DNA from: Kordiimonas pumila
GTDB lineage: Bacteria; Pseudomonadota; Alphaproteobacteria; Sphingomonadales; Kordiimonadaceae
Assembly (NCBI RefSeq): GCF_015240255.1
Contig: NZ_CP061205.1
Location: 1,509,501 to 1,573,500 of the forward strand
Direction of reading: 5' to 3'
Length of the DNA: 64,000 nt
Of this stretch, positions 44,701 through 52,719 are shown in pieces. Both the position numbers and the translations under genes were made by a program. Position 1 is the first letter of the stretch. The number at the start of each line of letters is the position of its first letter. The notes beneath the pieces are model-generated. The model ran no database searches, had not been told where the DNA came from, and saw only the letters and a list, made by a program, of their open reading frames with translations.

Positions 44701-44972
44701 CACCTTTGGAAACATTGCAAGCTTCAACAATTAATGCAGCTTTTGCCTTGGGGTTAGATTCTGATATTGGCTCTTTGGAGGCAGGTAAATATGCTGACCT
44801 GGTGATATTGAACCAAAATCCACTTGCCGATATTCGTCATACAAACACTGTTAGCTATGTTATGAAGGGTGGCCAGATGTGGGAGGGCGCGACCATGAAT
44901 CAGGTTTGGCCTGTACAGAAAAAATTCTCTGGCTTTTACTGGCAAACGGAAGGGAAGGTGCCTTCGCGGTAA
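41790..44972 (+). CDS. Secreted amidohydrolase with N-terminal PD40 beta-propeller
   Basis: A 1060-residue exported enzyme. After a GTG start at 41790 and signal peptide (LYCLLLLLALCARAHTSASA) come about ten TolB/PD40-type blades with SPDGK motifs (FSPDGKRIVF, PSPDGKWVYY, VSPDGKWLAY and others) up to around residue 620. An amidohydrolase domain follows: GARIVTMGG, metal-binding HxH in GLIDVHYHYR, a Lys in AVKQYSQ, and the late GAHGNLQGLGAHWE and GSLEAGKYADLVIL. This architecture is known among secreted prolidase/imidazolonepropionase-like amidohydrolases. It probably hydrolyses a peptide or cyclic amide in the periplasm. The frame is open upstream to 41727, overlapping the Nramp gene, but only the GTG gives a signal peptide. 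It is last in the receptor operon. Confidence 0.82.
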   Translation: MSICHHLYCLLLLLALCARAHTSASAIEWPVDAIRGSSIPFEVSLDEATWVSLDVSPDGEQVVFDILGDLYIMPIKGGAAKRLTNGPAYDGQPRFSPDGKRIVFVSDRSGTSNIWLIAPDGEGLQKLTEEADASFFSPEWSADGQDILVSRHDDLLFTNSSALYAYSIEGGEGVALVDKARSPLGAAPSPDGKWVYYTESSNTAKATIERYNLLTGETYTVADAYGGSVRPAVSPDGRFLAFGRRFDNQERMVLRDISSGAEQVLDVELDWDQQDNAFRDGDQLPGYSFLPDGSAIIYASHGKIRRYNLKNKDTRIIPFKATFTQTLHKAVHFKRKIEDGPVTPKLLRWTHEAPDGKTLFFSAAGKNYQYTLDTGKVTPVGEAYGLGYSPTVSPDGKWLAYTAWTDAGLGHIYKTSLVTKETVRLTQSAGLYENLAWSADNAKLVFLKSSGGEQRGEGNLEETLQKSICWISSDGGVAQHVITVQPRGDRRQAIRPVFNADATRVFFAETPVKRQSTYFNSVRLDGSDKQQYLEFRFADDVIPSPDGKWVVFTEHFETYLVPMPLAHSKPVYVSPERKGALPVIKLSKAGGYFVNWAENGNMITWSWGPEYFRLSLQDALLLGENAKPEMASISFTEPRVMGIGQVLLQGARIVTMGGAGVIEKGDILVENNRIKALGDTGTLEVPATAKVIDVTGKTIIPGLIDVHYHYRTSYNTEVFPENDWGYVAQLAYGVTTVRNPSARSQAVFTQAEMIEMGRTLGPRSYSTGEVMYYVRMPFSNPVKSLDDARIQVKRMKKLGATAVKQYSQRRREQRQWVLEAAREEGMNAVAEGASKVFMNMTLLMDGYTNLEHAVKTKVLYKDMRSLLTATGTSYTPTLIISTGGSAQDYFFQQSDVFRDEKLRRFTPYTVLADLGRNRTMRPEEDFYFKWLAKSTAEVFHEGGKVVMGAHGNLQGLGAHWEMWAMAMGGLTPLETLQASTINAAFALGLDSDIGSLEAGKYADLVILNQNPLADIRHTNTVSYVMKGGQMWEGATMNQVWPVQKKFSGFYWQTEGKVPSR

Positions 44973-45018
44973 GGCGTTTCACGTATGGGCGCATGGTAGG
45001 TGTATGGATAAATTAGCT

Positions 45019-45042
45019 GGTTTTTTTTCTTTATATTGAACC
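45019..45042. promoter_or_regulatory. Putative GntR operator near its own gene (weak)
   Basis: GCTGGTT is followed after 16 bases by AACCAAAC. Outer GGT to ACC spans 24 bp, close to the 22-24 bp of the other dyads, but the inner A/T is changed. It lies about 70 bp before the GntR ATG and may give autoregulation. Confidence 0.35.
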
Positions 45043-45110
45043 AAACTTTACAAGCCTGTATAGGCTAAGGGAAGGTTCTAAAGCGGGGCCAACGACGCAG
45101 GAAGCACACA

Positions 45111-46016
45111 ATGACCACTGATAATGCAAACCTTTTACCCATGGATTTGTCAAAGCAGATTATAGGCTACTTGCGGCAGATCTCTGCCGAGCCTGGTTAT
45201 CGTTTGACAGAGCGTGCGCTTGCAAAACAGTTTGATGTTTCCCGTTCACCAGTGCGTATTGCGCTTAATTTACTCGCAGATGAAGGTGTTGTTGAGGCAA
45301 AAGAAAGTGGTGGGCGCTTCTTGGCGGTTGACCAAAAGGAACTTGAAAAATATGCTATTTCTGCGCCCGCGAACCCGCTTGGCGATCTCTATGATACAAT
45401 TATCAATGAGCAAATAGCCGGTAAACTACCAGAGCAGTTTACAGAGGCGGATTTGCTGCGCCGGTATGATGTGGCAAGGGGCCTTTTAATGAAGGTTCTG
45501 GGTAAAATGTCCAATGAAGGTCTCATTGAGCGGCGGCAGGGCCATGGATGGCGCTGCCTTCCTATCATTAATACCATGGAAGCTAATTTTAAAAGTTATG
45601 AGTTCCGCTTGGCGTTAGAGCCCAGAATTATTTTATCTGATAGCTTTGTGGTTGATAAGGCAAGGTTACAGCGCTGTTATAATTTGCAAAAAGAAATGAG
45701 CGAAGGCCGCTTGCAATATATGTCGAGCAGTGAGGTGTTTGAAGCAAACGCAGAAGTGCATCAAATGCTGGCTGACTTTTCGAATAATGATTTTTTCCAT
45801 GAAGCTATTCGCAAGCAAAACCAGCTTCGCCTTATTATGGAAAACAGGGCTGCAAGACACGCTGCACGCATGATGGACTCTTGTCAGGAACATATGCGCA
45901 TTTTAGAGGCTGTTGCAGACGGAAACCGAACCACTGCAGCAAACTTAATGTTTAGCCACCTTACCAAAGCATCGCAGAGCAGCTTTGGTTTGGCCAAGCT
46001 ATCGTTTGGTTCATAA
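45111..46016 (+). CDS. GntR family regulator with apparent tandem winged helices
   Basis: A 301-residue protein, longer than the usual 230-250 of FadR-type GntR regulators. Residues 12-70 form a winged helix (IIGYLRQISAEPGYRLTERALA, RSPVRIALNLLADEGVV). Residues 85-152 look like a second, degenerate one (LYDTIINEQIAGKL, DVARGLLMKVLGKMSNEGLIERR). An FCD-like helical effector domain follows (VFEANAEVHQMLADFSNNDFF, EHMRILEAVADGN). It lies between the receptor operon and the 46302 operon, both preceded by wide GGTA...TACC dyads. A two-headed monomer could suit the unusually wide spacing. FCD domains commonly sense carboxylic acids. Confidence 0.85.
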   Translation: MTTDNANLLPMDLSKQIIGYLRQISAEPGYRLTERALAKQFDVSRSPVRIALNLLADEGVVEAKESGGRFLAVDQKELEKYAISAPANPLGDLYDTIINEQIAGKLPEQFTEADLLRRYDVARGLLMKVLGKMSNEGLIERRQGHGWRCLPIINTMEANFKSYEFRLALEPRIILSDSFVVDKARLQRCYNLQKEMSEGRLQYMSSSEVFEANAEVHQMLADFSNNDFFHEAIRKQNQLRLIMENRAARHAARMMDSCQEHMRILEAVADGNRTTAANLMFSHLTKASQSSFGLAKLSFGS

Positions 46017-46129
46017 AGCCGCTGCTACTCCAGTAAAAAGCACATGATTTTGTAAGGCTGCACCATTGTTGCGGCCTTTTTAAATTTGCCATGCATGTAG
46101 CATAGCAGGAACCACATTTCAGAAAATGC

Positions 46130-46163
46130 TATTTTGGTACTTATTTTAACAAAATACCAAATA
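46130..46163. promoter_or_regulatory. Putative GntR operator, site 4
   Basis: TATTTTGGTA and TACCAAATA flank a 15-base centre; G to C spans 23 bp, as in site 1 (36182-36220). It lies 114 bases after the GntR stop and just upstream of the 46179 promoter. Confidence 0.6.
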
Positions 46164-46178
46164 TTTCACTTAATATAT

Positions 46179-46218
46179 TTGACTTGAGGTACTTATTATA
46201 TATTATAAACCAAAATAA
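46179..46218 (+). promoter_or_regulatory. Promoter of the PepSY-ABC operon with GntR site 5
   Basis: TTGACT (46179-46184) and TATTAT (46201-46206) are 16 bases apart. The dyad TTGAGGTA (46184-46191), a 16-base centre and AACCAAAATAA (46208-46218) covers this promoter. Binding would block RNA polymerase, suggesting repression. Confidence 0.55.
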
Positions 46219-46301
46219 AGGTTTGTGACTTTCACGTTTCTACTATTTTTAAAAAAACTTGGATCATGTGCTTGGTTGCGATGTTTCGGTAAGAGGCAGG
46301 G

Positions 46302-47396
46302 ATGCAAAAGAAGGTATTTACAGTACATAAGTGGGTGGGGCTTTCTGCGGCAGCATTTCTTTTATTGCAGGCTGTTACTGGCTTGGCCCTCGTTTACCGT
46401 GCTGATATTTTGCATATGGCTGGCGCTGGTATTTCTGTTGCAGAAGTACCAGTTCTGGAAAGTGAAGAGCGCGCTTTAGAAACCACCATCGATTTGATAG
46501 CAAATCAATACCCCAAGTGGTCTGTTCGGCGGATCGATTTTCCCGCAAGTCCTGGTGCCCCCTATGTTGGTAGAATGATCACAGATACAGGTGCCGCAGG
46601 GTTTCTCATGGTGCGCCCTGAACTAGGCACTGTGTCCGAACAAAATTTTGCAGACCGGGCTTTGCAATTTGTGTTCGATCTTCATGTTGATTTGTTGGCG
46701 GGGCAGGCGGGCGCTTATTTTATTGGCATTATGGGTATAATACTGGTTGTTGGTATTGTGACGGGTATTATCATTGCGTGGCCAGGCTTTAAGCGATTAA
46801 AGCGATCCTTAAAAGTTACATTTAAAAATACAACGCGCACACTCTTTGAACTGCACCGCAGTGCGGGCATGGTGTCTCTGGTTGTTATTTTCTTGTTGGC
46901 GTTCACTGGCATATTTTTGATTTTTGGATCGAAGATAAAACCTTTTCTAGGGGTGACATCACCGAAAGCCATTGCTGTGCAAGAAGGGGAAGTCGCGCTT
47001 CCTAATGCTCAATTGCTCAAGCTTGCAAAAGAGGCAATACCGTTTGCCAAAGTGCGAAATGTTCGTTTTACGTCAGGTGCCGTATTAAACCGGGTGGTTT
47101 TTTATCATAGCACCCTCGGCGCAACCGCGCCAGCTTCGCAGGTTTGGATTAACCCTGTGACAGGTGCAGTCACCGCACAGAAGCAGGCGTCAGACATGAG
47201 CTTTGTTGAAGCGTTCTTTGCGTGGATGTACCCACTTCATGTTGATTTTGCATTGGGTCGCTTTGGTCAGTTGTTAAGCTTTTTGGGTGGTTTGGTGATT
47301 ACGCTTTTAACAATCACTGGCCCGATTTTATGGTGGCGTCGGTATCAAATTAGGAAGCCCAAAGTGCACCGCGCAAAAGGAGCTGGCAATGCTTAA
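46302..47396 (+). CDS. PepSY-associated TM protein, copy 3
   Basis: A 364-residue PepSY-associated inner-membrane protein. The first helix is VHKWVGLSAAAFLLLQAVTG with the His at residue 7. A second His-bearing helix group lies near residue 128 (FVFDLHVDLLAGQAGAYFIG), a third starts ELHRSAGMVSLVVIFLLAF near 185, and the last is near 325-345. As in FoxB-like proteins it probably reduces or helps release metal from an imported chelate. It is the first gene of the operon running to 58630, under the putative GntR-controlled promoter, and its end overlaps the esterase start by 8 bp. It is a third PepSY copy in 37 kb. Confidence 0.8.
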   Translation: MQKKVFTVHKWVGLSAAAFLLLQAVTGLALVYRADILHMAGAGISVAEVPVLESEERALETTIDLIANQYPKWSVRRIDFPASPGAPYVGRMITDTGAAGFLMVRPELGTVSEQNFADRALQFVFDLHVDLLAGQAGAYFIGIMGIILVVGIVTGIIIAWPGFKRLKRSLKVTFKNTTRTLFELHRSAGMVSLVVIFLLAFTGIFLIFGSKIKPFLGVTSPKAIAVQEGEVALPNAQLLKLAKEAIPFAKVRNVRFTSGAVLNRVVFYHSTLGATAPASQVWINPVTGAVTAQKQASDMSFVEAFFAWMYPLHVDFALGRFGQLLSFLGGLVITLLTITGPILWWRRYQIRKPKVHRAKGAGNA

Positions 47397-48219
47397 TGTT
47401 TATGAAAAGGGCGCAACTGCTTATGTCGCATCAAGGTATGATCAGCGCTTTGGGTATTATCTTTATGTGCCTGAGGCTTTTAGCTTTGACTGTGCAGCAG
47501 ACTATCAGCTTATTGTTGTTATTCATGGTTCAAACCGGACGCCTCAAACCTACCGCGACCTGTTCAAGGATTTTGCAACCGCACATAAGTGTATTGTTTT
47601 AACGCCGCTTTTCCCAGCGGGCATTTATGAAGACGGTACCGAGGCGAATTATAAGTTTCTTCGTTCGGGTGGTCTCAATTTTGATACCATTTTGCTTGAA
47701 ATGGTGAAGGAAGTACGCGGGCGCTACATGCTTCCAGATGTGCCGTTCTATATGCATGGTTTTTCTGGTGGCGGTCACTTTGCTCACAGGTTTTTCTATT
47801 TCCACCCACAGGCCCTGAAGGCTGTTTCAATTGGCGCGCCGGGCATGGTGACTTTACTGGACGCAAGTCAGAACTGGCACTGCGGTGTGAAAGACTTTGA
47901 AGGCCGCTTTGGTCAAGCACTTGATTATGAATCGATGCGCGGTGTTGCGGTCCACATGGTTGTTGGCGCAGATGATACCGAGACATGGGAAATCACTATT
48001 GAAGAAGATGACCCCCTCTGGATGCCGGGTGTAAACGATGCAGGCCGTACGAGGTTAGAGCGGCTAGCCGCGCTTAGGCACAGTTACGAGGCACAAGGCG
48101 TGTCGGTACAGTACAGCCTTGTAACGGGTGTGGGACACGACGGGTTTAAGCTTCTTGAGCCAGTAAAAGCCTTCTTCGCCAGCATTTTAAAACAATCTCA
48201 ATCACATAATAGACAGTAA
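47389..48219 (+). CDS. Alpha/beta hydrolase (esterase/depolymerase-like)
   Basis: A 276-residue alpha/beta hydrolase. VVIHGSNRTP near residue 43 forms the oxyanion region, the nucleophile elbow is GFSGGG with Ser126, a likely acid lies near Asp196 (VGADDTE) and the His in TGVGHDGFK near residue 257 completes the triad. The pattern recalls PHB-depolymerase/esterase D-like enzymes. No signal peptide is visible, so it is cytoplasmic. It overlaps the PepSY gene by 8 bp and is followed 3 bp later by the C45 hydrolase. Siderophore operons often include an esterase that opens the chelator to release metal; that analogy is inference. Confidence 0.82.
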   Translation: MLNVYEKGATAYVASRYDQRFGYYLYVPEAFSFDCAADYQLIVVIHGSNRTPQTYRDLFKDFATAHKCIVLTPLFPAGIYEDGTEANYKFLRSGGLNFDTILLEMVKEVRGRYMLPDVPFYMHGFSGGGHFAHRFFYFHPQALKAVSIGAPGMVTLLDASQNWHCGVKDFEGRFGQALDYESMRGVAVHMVVGADDTETWEITIEEDDPLWMPGVNDAGRTRLERLAALRHSYEAQGVSVQYSLVTGVGHDGFKLLEPVKAFFASILKQSQSHNRQ

Positions 48220-48221
48220 CA

Positions 48222-49322
48222 GTGGATAATATTTCTATGACAACGCCTTTCCCTTTAATTGATGTATCTGGTTCACCGTTTGAATGCGGTGAGCAGCATG
48301 GTCGGCTTGCTGGCGAGCGCATTGTTCGTGGGCTTCAATTATATCAGGCAGATTTTGAGCGCCGGGGCATCTCGTGGGCAGATGCGCTGCTGGCTGCAAA
48401 ACATTATGAGCCTGTTATTGCTGCATATTCAGATGATCTATGGCAGGAAATACGCGGTATCGCGGCGGGTAGTGAGCAGCCAACAGAAGCGATCCTGCTG
48501 CTAAATGCCCGTACAGAATTGGCGTTCTCGAAAAAAGATACAGCCTCCTTGGATGTTGATGGCTGTACTGCTATTTTGGCCCTGCCTGAGGCAACGGCGG
48601 CAGGTAATCTGTTGCACGGCCAAAGCTGGGATTGGCGCCCAGACTGTGCGCACACCTCTATCGTTTTGCGTATTACACCTAAAACTGGCCCGCGCATGCT
48701 ATTGTTTTGCGAGGCTGGGCAATTGGCGCGCCACGGTATGAACAGTGCAGGCTTGGCACTTACCGCAAATGGTTTACAAAGTAATCATGATACCACCAGC
48801 AACGGTATTCCAACACCTTTTACGCGCCGTAAAATGTTCACACAGGATAATTATTCGGCAGCGATTGGTATTTTGCTTAATAGTAAACGGTCTTTTTCCC
48901 ATAATATTATAATCAGCCACCGGGAAGGTGAGGCTATCTGCCTTGAAACGACACCAAAATCAGCTTTCTGGATTGAGCCGCAAAAAGGCATTTTGAGCCA
49001 TGCTAACCATTTCAAGCACCCAACAGCGCTGTTATCTGTTGAAGATTTAAGCTTGGCCCGGCACCCGGAATCATTGCACCGCGATGGCCGTGCCCGACGC
49101 CAGCTTGAGGCGGCTAATGGCAAGATAACCGCAGAGACTTTTAAAACCATTCTTGCGGACAAATTTGACAGCCCTAATGCAATATGTCGCACACCTGCTT
49201 ACCGGGCAGACGGCGCTTATTCATGCACTGTCGCAAACTTGATCATGGATACGACAGCCGGCAAAATGTGGCTTGCGCCCGCTCCTTACGACGGGGCTGT
49301 TTATACAGAGTATAGCCTGTAA
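48222..49322 (+). CDS. C45 family autoproteolytic acyltransferase/hydrolase
   Basis: A 366-residue enzyme of standard C45 length. The N-terminal ECGEQHGRLAGERI near residue 21 is the family entry motif. The self-cleavage site is DVDGCTAILAL with nucleophile Cys115 (cut before Cys). HGQSWDWRPD near 137 is the conserved GQNWDW-type block, and SAGLALTANGL near 180 completes the pattern. These Ntn hydrolases cut N-acyl amides or form them. The start shown is GTG; an ATG at 48237 is an alternative with equally weak ribosome site. Its stop overlaps the SBP start (TAATG). A larger relative lies at 5138. Confidence 0.85.
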   Translation: MDNISMTTPFPLIDVSGSPFECGEQHGRLAGERIVRGLQLYQADFERRGISWADALLAAKHYEPVIAAYSDDLWQEIRGIAAGSEQPTEAILLLNARTELAFSKKDTASLDVDGCTAILALPEATAAGNLLHGQSWDWRPDCAHTSIVLRITPKTGPRMLLFCEAGQLARHGMNSAGLALTANGLQSNHDTTSNGIPTPFTRRKMFTQDNYSAAIGILLNSKRSFSHNIIISHREGEAICLETTPKSAFWIEPQKGILSHANHFKHPTALLSVEDLSLARHPESLHRDGRARRQLEAANGKITAETFKTILADKFDSPNAICRTPAYRADGAYSCTVANLIMDTTAGKMWLAPAPYDGAVYTEYSL

Positions 49323-50935
49323 TGATTTTACCTGTGCCAAATATATCTTTGTTTTCCCTAAGGCGAGGTCAGGGGCTTTTGTTTCTTGCCTTTGTGACTT
49401 TACTGTTGGGATCATTGCCAGTTGGTGCATGGGCACCCAGTGAAGCAGATGAGCTGAAGGTTGTTTTGCAGGGTGATATTAAAGGTACAAACCCCGGTGT
49501 AACCCGCGACGGTAATACTGACACTGTTATACATCATATTGCGGAATCGCTGGTTGCCTACAGATCTGATTTATCGGTTGCCCCTATGCTTGCTAAAAGC
49601 ATTCAGGTTTCAGACGATATGACACGATTTACCTTTACCTTGCGGGGCGGGGTGAAATTTCATAACGGATCCGTTATGACGTCGAAAGAAGTGAAATGGA
49701 GCTGGGACCGCATGTTAGACCCGGCAACACGCTGGCGGTGCAGGCACTGGTATGACGGCAGCAATGTGCAAAGCAGCAAAATAGAAGAAATCACAACACC
49801 AGACCCGCAAACTATTGTCTTTCAGCTTGAAAAACCAAGCTCTGTTTTTCTCGATCGAATGGCTAATGTGCAGTGTATTACAGCCATTTTACACCCGGAT
49901 TCTGTAAGCGCTGATGGAACGTGGATAGAGCCTATTGCAACCGGGCCTTATAAGTTTGAGGAATGGAAACGCGGTGAATATGTGCTGCTGACTAAATTTG
50001 ATGAATATTCAGCACGCACGGAACCGCGGGATGGTTATGCTGGCCGCCGTGAAGCTCTTGTTCCCCGTATAAGGTTTATGGTGGTGGGTGAAATGGCGAT
50101 TGGTGTTGCCAGTATTCTCTCGGGCAATATTGATATTTTACCGCTTTTACCGCTGCATTTGGTGCCTGACTTTAAAAGAAGGCCAGATGTTAAAATTCAG
50201 GGTAAAAACCTTCTTTCCTGGTCTGTACTTTTGATGCAGTCAAACGATGAAACCCTGAAGGATGTTCGCATTAGGAAGGCGATAGCCCACGCTATCAATA
50301 TTGATCAGGTCGCGGCTATTTCTACATTTGGTAATGCGCAGGCAAACCCTTCTGCTATACCCCTTGATAGTCCCTTTCATACCCCTGTTCATAAGACATG
50401 GTACGAATATAGCCCGGCAAAGGCAAAGGCGCTGCTGAAAGAGGCGGGCTATCACGGCCAAGCGCTAACGATCAAAACTAACCGCAAAATTCCGTACATG
50501 TTTGAAAATGCCATTGCAATTCAAGCAATGCTAACAGCGGTTGGCATAAATGCTCCACTCGAGGTGGTAGACTGGGCAACCCAGCTTAGTGATTTTTTCA
50601 GTGGAAATTTTCAGCTTTCGGCATTTGGGTATTCTGGCCGTACACATCCTGCATTGAACTATGACAGCTTTCTCGGGCTTAAGGACGACAAGCCAAATAT
50701 GCAGTGGGATAATCATGCCATGCTGGAACTGCTGCAAAAGGCAGAGCAGGAGCCCCTTGTTGAGCGCCAAAAACAGCTATTTGAGCAAATCCATCTCGCC
50801 ATGTACGACGAGGTCCCCATCATCGGGCTTTTCAACGAATACGGTGCCGACGTAACCCGCACGAACATCCAAGGGTACGAACCATGGGTTATGGGGCGGC
50901 CCCGTTTATGGGGTGTGCGGAAAGAGGAGCGCTAA
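49322..50935 (+). CDS. ABC transporter substrate-binding protein, copy 2
   Basis: A 537-residue family 5 SBP with signal peptide (LLFLAFVTLLLGSLPVGAWA). It is a clear paralogue of the SBP at 18027: shared segments are NPGVTRDGNTDTVI against DPGVNRDANTDTVM, FHNG, ATGPY and EPRDG, and the two Cys positions are kept (WRCRHWYDGS, VQCITA). The shared features suggest related ligands. It is coupled to the C45 gene by TAATG and followed by two permeases and a fused ATPase. Confidence 0.9.
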   Translation: MILPVPNISLFSLRRGQGLLFLAFVTLLLGSLPVGAWAPSEADELKVVLQGDIKGTNPGVTRDGNTDTVIHHIAESLVAYRSDLSVAPMLAKSIQVSDDMTRFTFTLRGGVKFHNGSVMTSKEVKWSWDRMLDPATRWRCRHWYDGSNVQSSKIEEITTPDPQTIVFQLEKPSSVFLDRMANVQCITAILHPDSVSADGTWIEPIATGPYKFEEWKRGEYVLLTKFDEYSARTEPRDGYAGRREALVPRIRFMVVGEMAIGVASILSGNIDILPLLPLHLVPDFKRRPDVKIQGKNLLSWSVLLMQSNDETLKDVRIRKAIAHAINIDQVAAISTFGNAQANPSAIPLDSPFHTPVHKTWYEYSPAKAKALLKEAGYHGQALTIKTNRKIPYMFENAIAIQAMLTAVGINAPLEVVDWATQLSDFFSGNFQLSAFGYSGRTHPALNYDSFLGLKDDKPNMQWDNHAMLELLQKAEQEPLVERQKQLFEQIHLAMYDEVPIIGLFNEYGADVTRTNIQGYEPWVMGRPRLWGVRKEER

Positions 50936-50947
50936 CAGGCGATTGTT

Positions 50948-51889
50948 ATGTTTAGTTATACACTTAAAAAAATAATCATGACGATACCGACGCTGTTCAT
51001 TCTTGCGCTCCTTATTTTCATGTTGATGCGGTCTGTCCCCGGTGATCCTGCCGTTCTTATTGTGGGCGACCTTGCAGACCCTGCGGTACTGGCACAAGTG
51101 CGGTTGGAACTTGGTTTGGATAAACCCGCTTATGTGCAGTTTTGGCTATGGCTTAGCCGCGCCCTTGGGGGCGATCTTGGGGTTTCGCTTATTACCGGCG
51201 AGGATATTTTAACGGGGCTTCTATCGCGGTTTACTGTTACGGCTCAGGTGGTTCTTGTTGCAATCCTCTTTTCTGCGTCGATTGCAATTCCTGCAGGTAT
51301 GGTAGCGGCGTGGCGGCAAAATAGGCCGACAGATTTCTCCATCGTGTTTTTGATGAATGTATTTTTGTCTATTCCGGGTTTTTGGATGGCCCTGATGTTC
51401 ATCTTTTTGTTTGGGGTTTATCTTAACTGGTTACCTACTATTGGCTATGTATCGCTTGCCGAGGACTTCAGCGGCGGTATGAAATATCTACTGATGCCGG
51501 TTTTGTCTCTGGTGTTTCTGGAGGTTGCTACCCTTACACGGATGATGCGTGCCAGTTCTATTGAAGTTCTGCGTCAGGAATATGTGACGCACGCCCGTGC
51601 AAAAGGTCTTAGTGAAGGTGTGGTGCTGAGGCGGCATGTGTTTAAAAATGCTTTTGCACCCACACTTACAATGCTGGGCTTAACGCTTGGCTCGCTCCTT
51701 GGCGGCGCAGCGGTTATTGAAACTGTCTTCACATTACCGGGTTTGGGGCGTTTCCTTGTCGAGGCGATATACGCTCGCGACTATGCTGTTGTGCAGGGTG
51801 TGTTGATATTTGTGGCAGGGGTTTACGTGCTTGTAAACTTGTGTGTGGACCTGCTGTATCCAGTACTTGATCCAAGGGTAAGACTATGA
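50948..51889 (+). CDS. ABC transporter permease, DppB/OppB type, copy 2
   Basis: A 313-residue permease with the DppB-type start (LILLIF region, MRSVPGDPAVLIVGDL) and coupling loop THARAKGLSEGVVLRRHVFKNA near residue 215, nearly matching the copy 1 loop. It begins 12 bp after the SBP stop and overlaps the next permease by 4 bp (ATGA). Its first 25 residues are hydrophobic, as expected for the first transmembrane helix. Confidence 0.92.
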   Translation: MFSYTLKKIIMTIPTLFILALLIFMLMRSVPGDPAVLIVGDLADPAVLAQVRLELGLDKPAYVQFWLWLSRALGGDLGVSLITGEDILTGLLSRFTVTAQVVLVAILFSASIAIPAGMVAAWRQNRPTDFSIVFLMNVFLSIPGFWMALMFIFLFGVYLNWLPTIGYVSLAEDFSGGMKYLLMPVLSLVFLEVATLTRMMRASSIEVLRQEYVTHARAKGLSEGVVLRRHVFKNAFAPTLTMLGLTLGSLLGGAAVIETVFTLPGLGRFLVEAIYARDYAVVQGVLIFVAGVYVLVNLCVDLLYPVLDPRVRL

Positions 51890-52719
51890 CGAGTAGCCGT
51901 CCATGGTACCTGCGCCGTGTAAACGGAGCAGTAGGCCTTTTCCTTATTAGTGTTGCGTTTATTCTGGCGGTGATGGCACAGATTTATACGCCCTACAGCC
52001 CTATTGCGTTAGATTTTGAGGCATATCTAGCGGCCCCTTCTGCTGATCACTGGTTTGGTACTGATCAGTTTGGCCGCGATGTTTTTAGCCGTCTTATGTC
52101 GGCCTCGTGGGTTAGTTTAAGTGTAAGTTTTTATGTTGTTGCTTTTGCTATGCTGCTTGGTGTGCCCATTGGTGCGCTGGCAGGGTATTGCGGTAACTGG
52201 GTTGACCGGGTGGTTATGTCTGTAACGGATGCGTTTATGGCGCTTCCCAGTTTGCTTCTTGCGCTTGCTATCATGAGCGCGATCGGCCCGGGTAAATGGG
52301 GTGTGGTTCTGGCACTGGGTCTTGCTTATACACCGAGTGTAATCAGGGTTGTGCGGGGGTCTGTCCTTTCTATCCGGGAAAAAGAGTATGTCGATGCCTC
52401 GCGGGTTATGGGCAATAGCGAGCTTTACACAGTTATTCGGCACGTTATTCCTAACTGCGTTGGTCCCCTTATTGTGCTGGGTACCGTTTTTTTTGCGCTC
52501 TCCATTCTATCAGAAAGTGCGCTTAGCTTTTTGGGTTTAGGCGTGCCGCCACCATACCCAAGCTGGGGCGGCATGCTTTCTGATGCGCGCATATATTTTT
52601 CGATCGCGCCGTGGCTTGTTATTTTCCCCGGCCTTGCCATCACTGTAACGCTACTGGGGATTAACCTGTTCGGCGATGCCCTAAGAGATCGCTACGACCC
52701 GAGGATGTCAGGGCTATGA
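51886..52719 (+). CDS. ABC transporter permease, DppC/OppC type, copy 2
   Basis: A 277-residue permease. YTPYSPIALDFEAYLAAPS and WFGTDQFGRDVFSRLMSASW near residues 35-75, coupling loop EYVDASRVMGNSELYTVIRHVIPN near 170 and the C-terminal GINLFGDALRDRYDPRM match DppC proteins and copy 1. It overlaps both neighbours by 4 bp. Confidence 0.92.
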   Translation: MTSSRPWYLRRVNGAVGLFLISVAFILAVMAQIYTPYSPIALDFEAYLAAPSADHWFGTDQFGRDVFSRLMSASWVSLSVSFYVVAFAMLLGVPIGALAGYCGNWVDRVVMSVTDAFMALPSLLLALAIMSAIGPGKWGVVLALGLAYTPSVIRVVRGSVLSIREKEYVDASRVMGNSELYTVIRHVIPNCVGPLIVLGTVFFALSILSESALSFLGLGVPPPYPSWGGMLSDARIYFSIAPWLVIFPGLAITVTLLGINLFGDALRDRYDPRMSGL

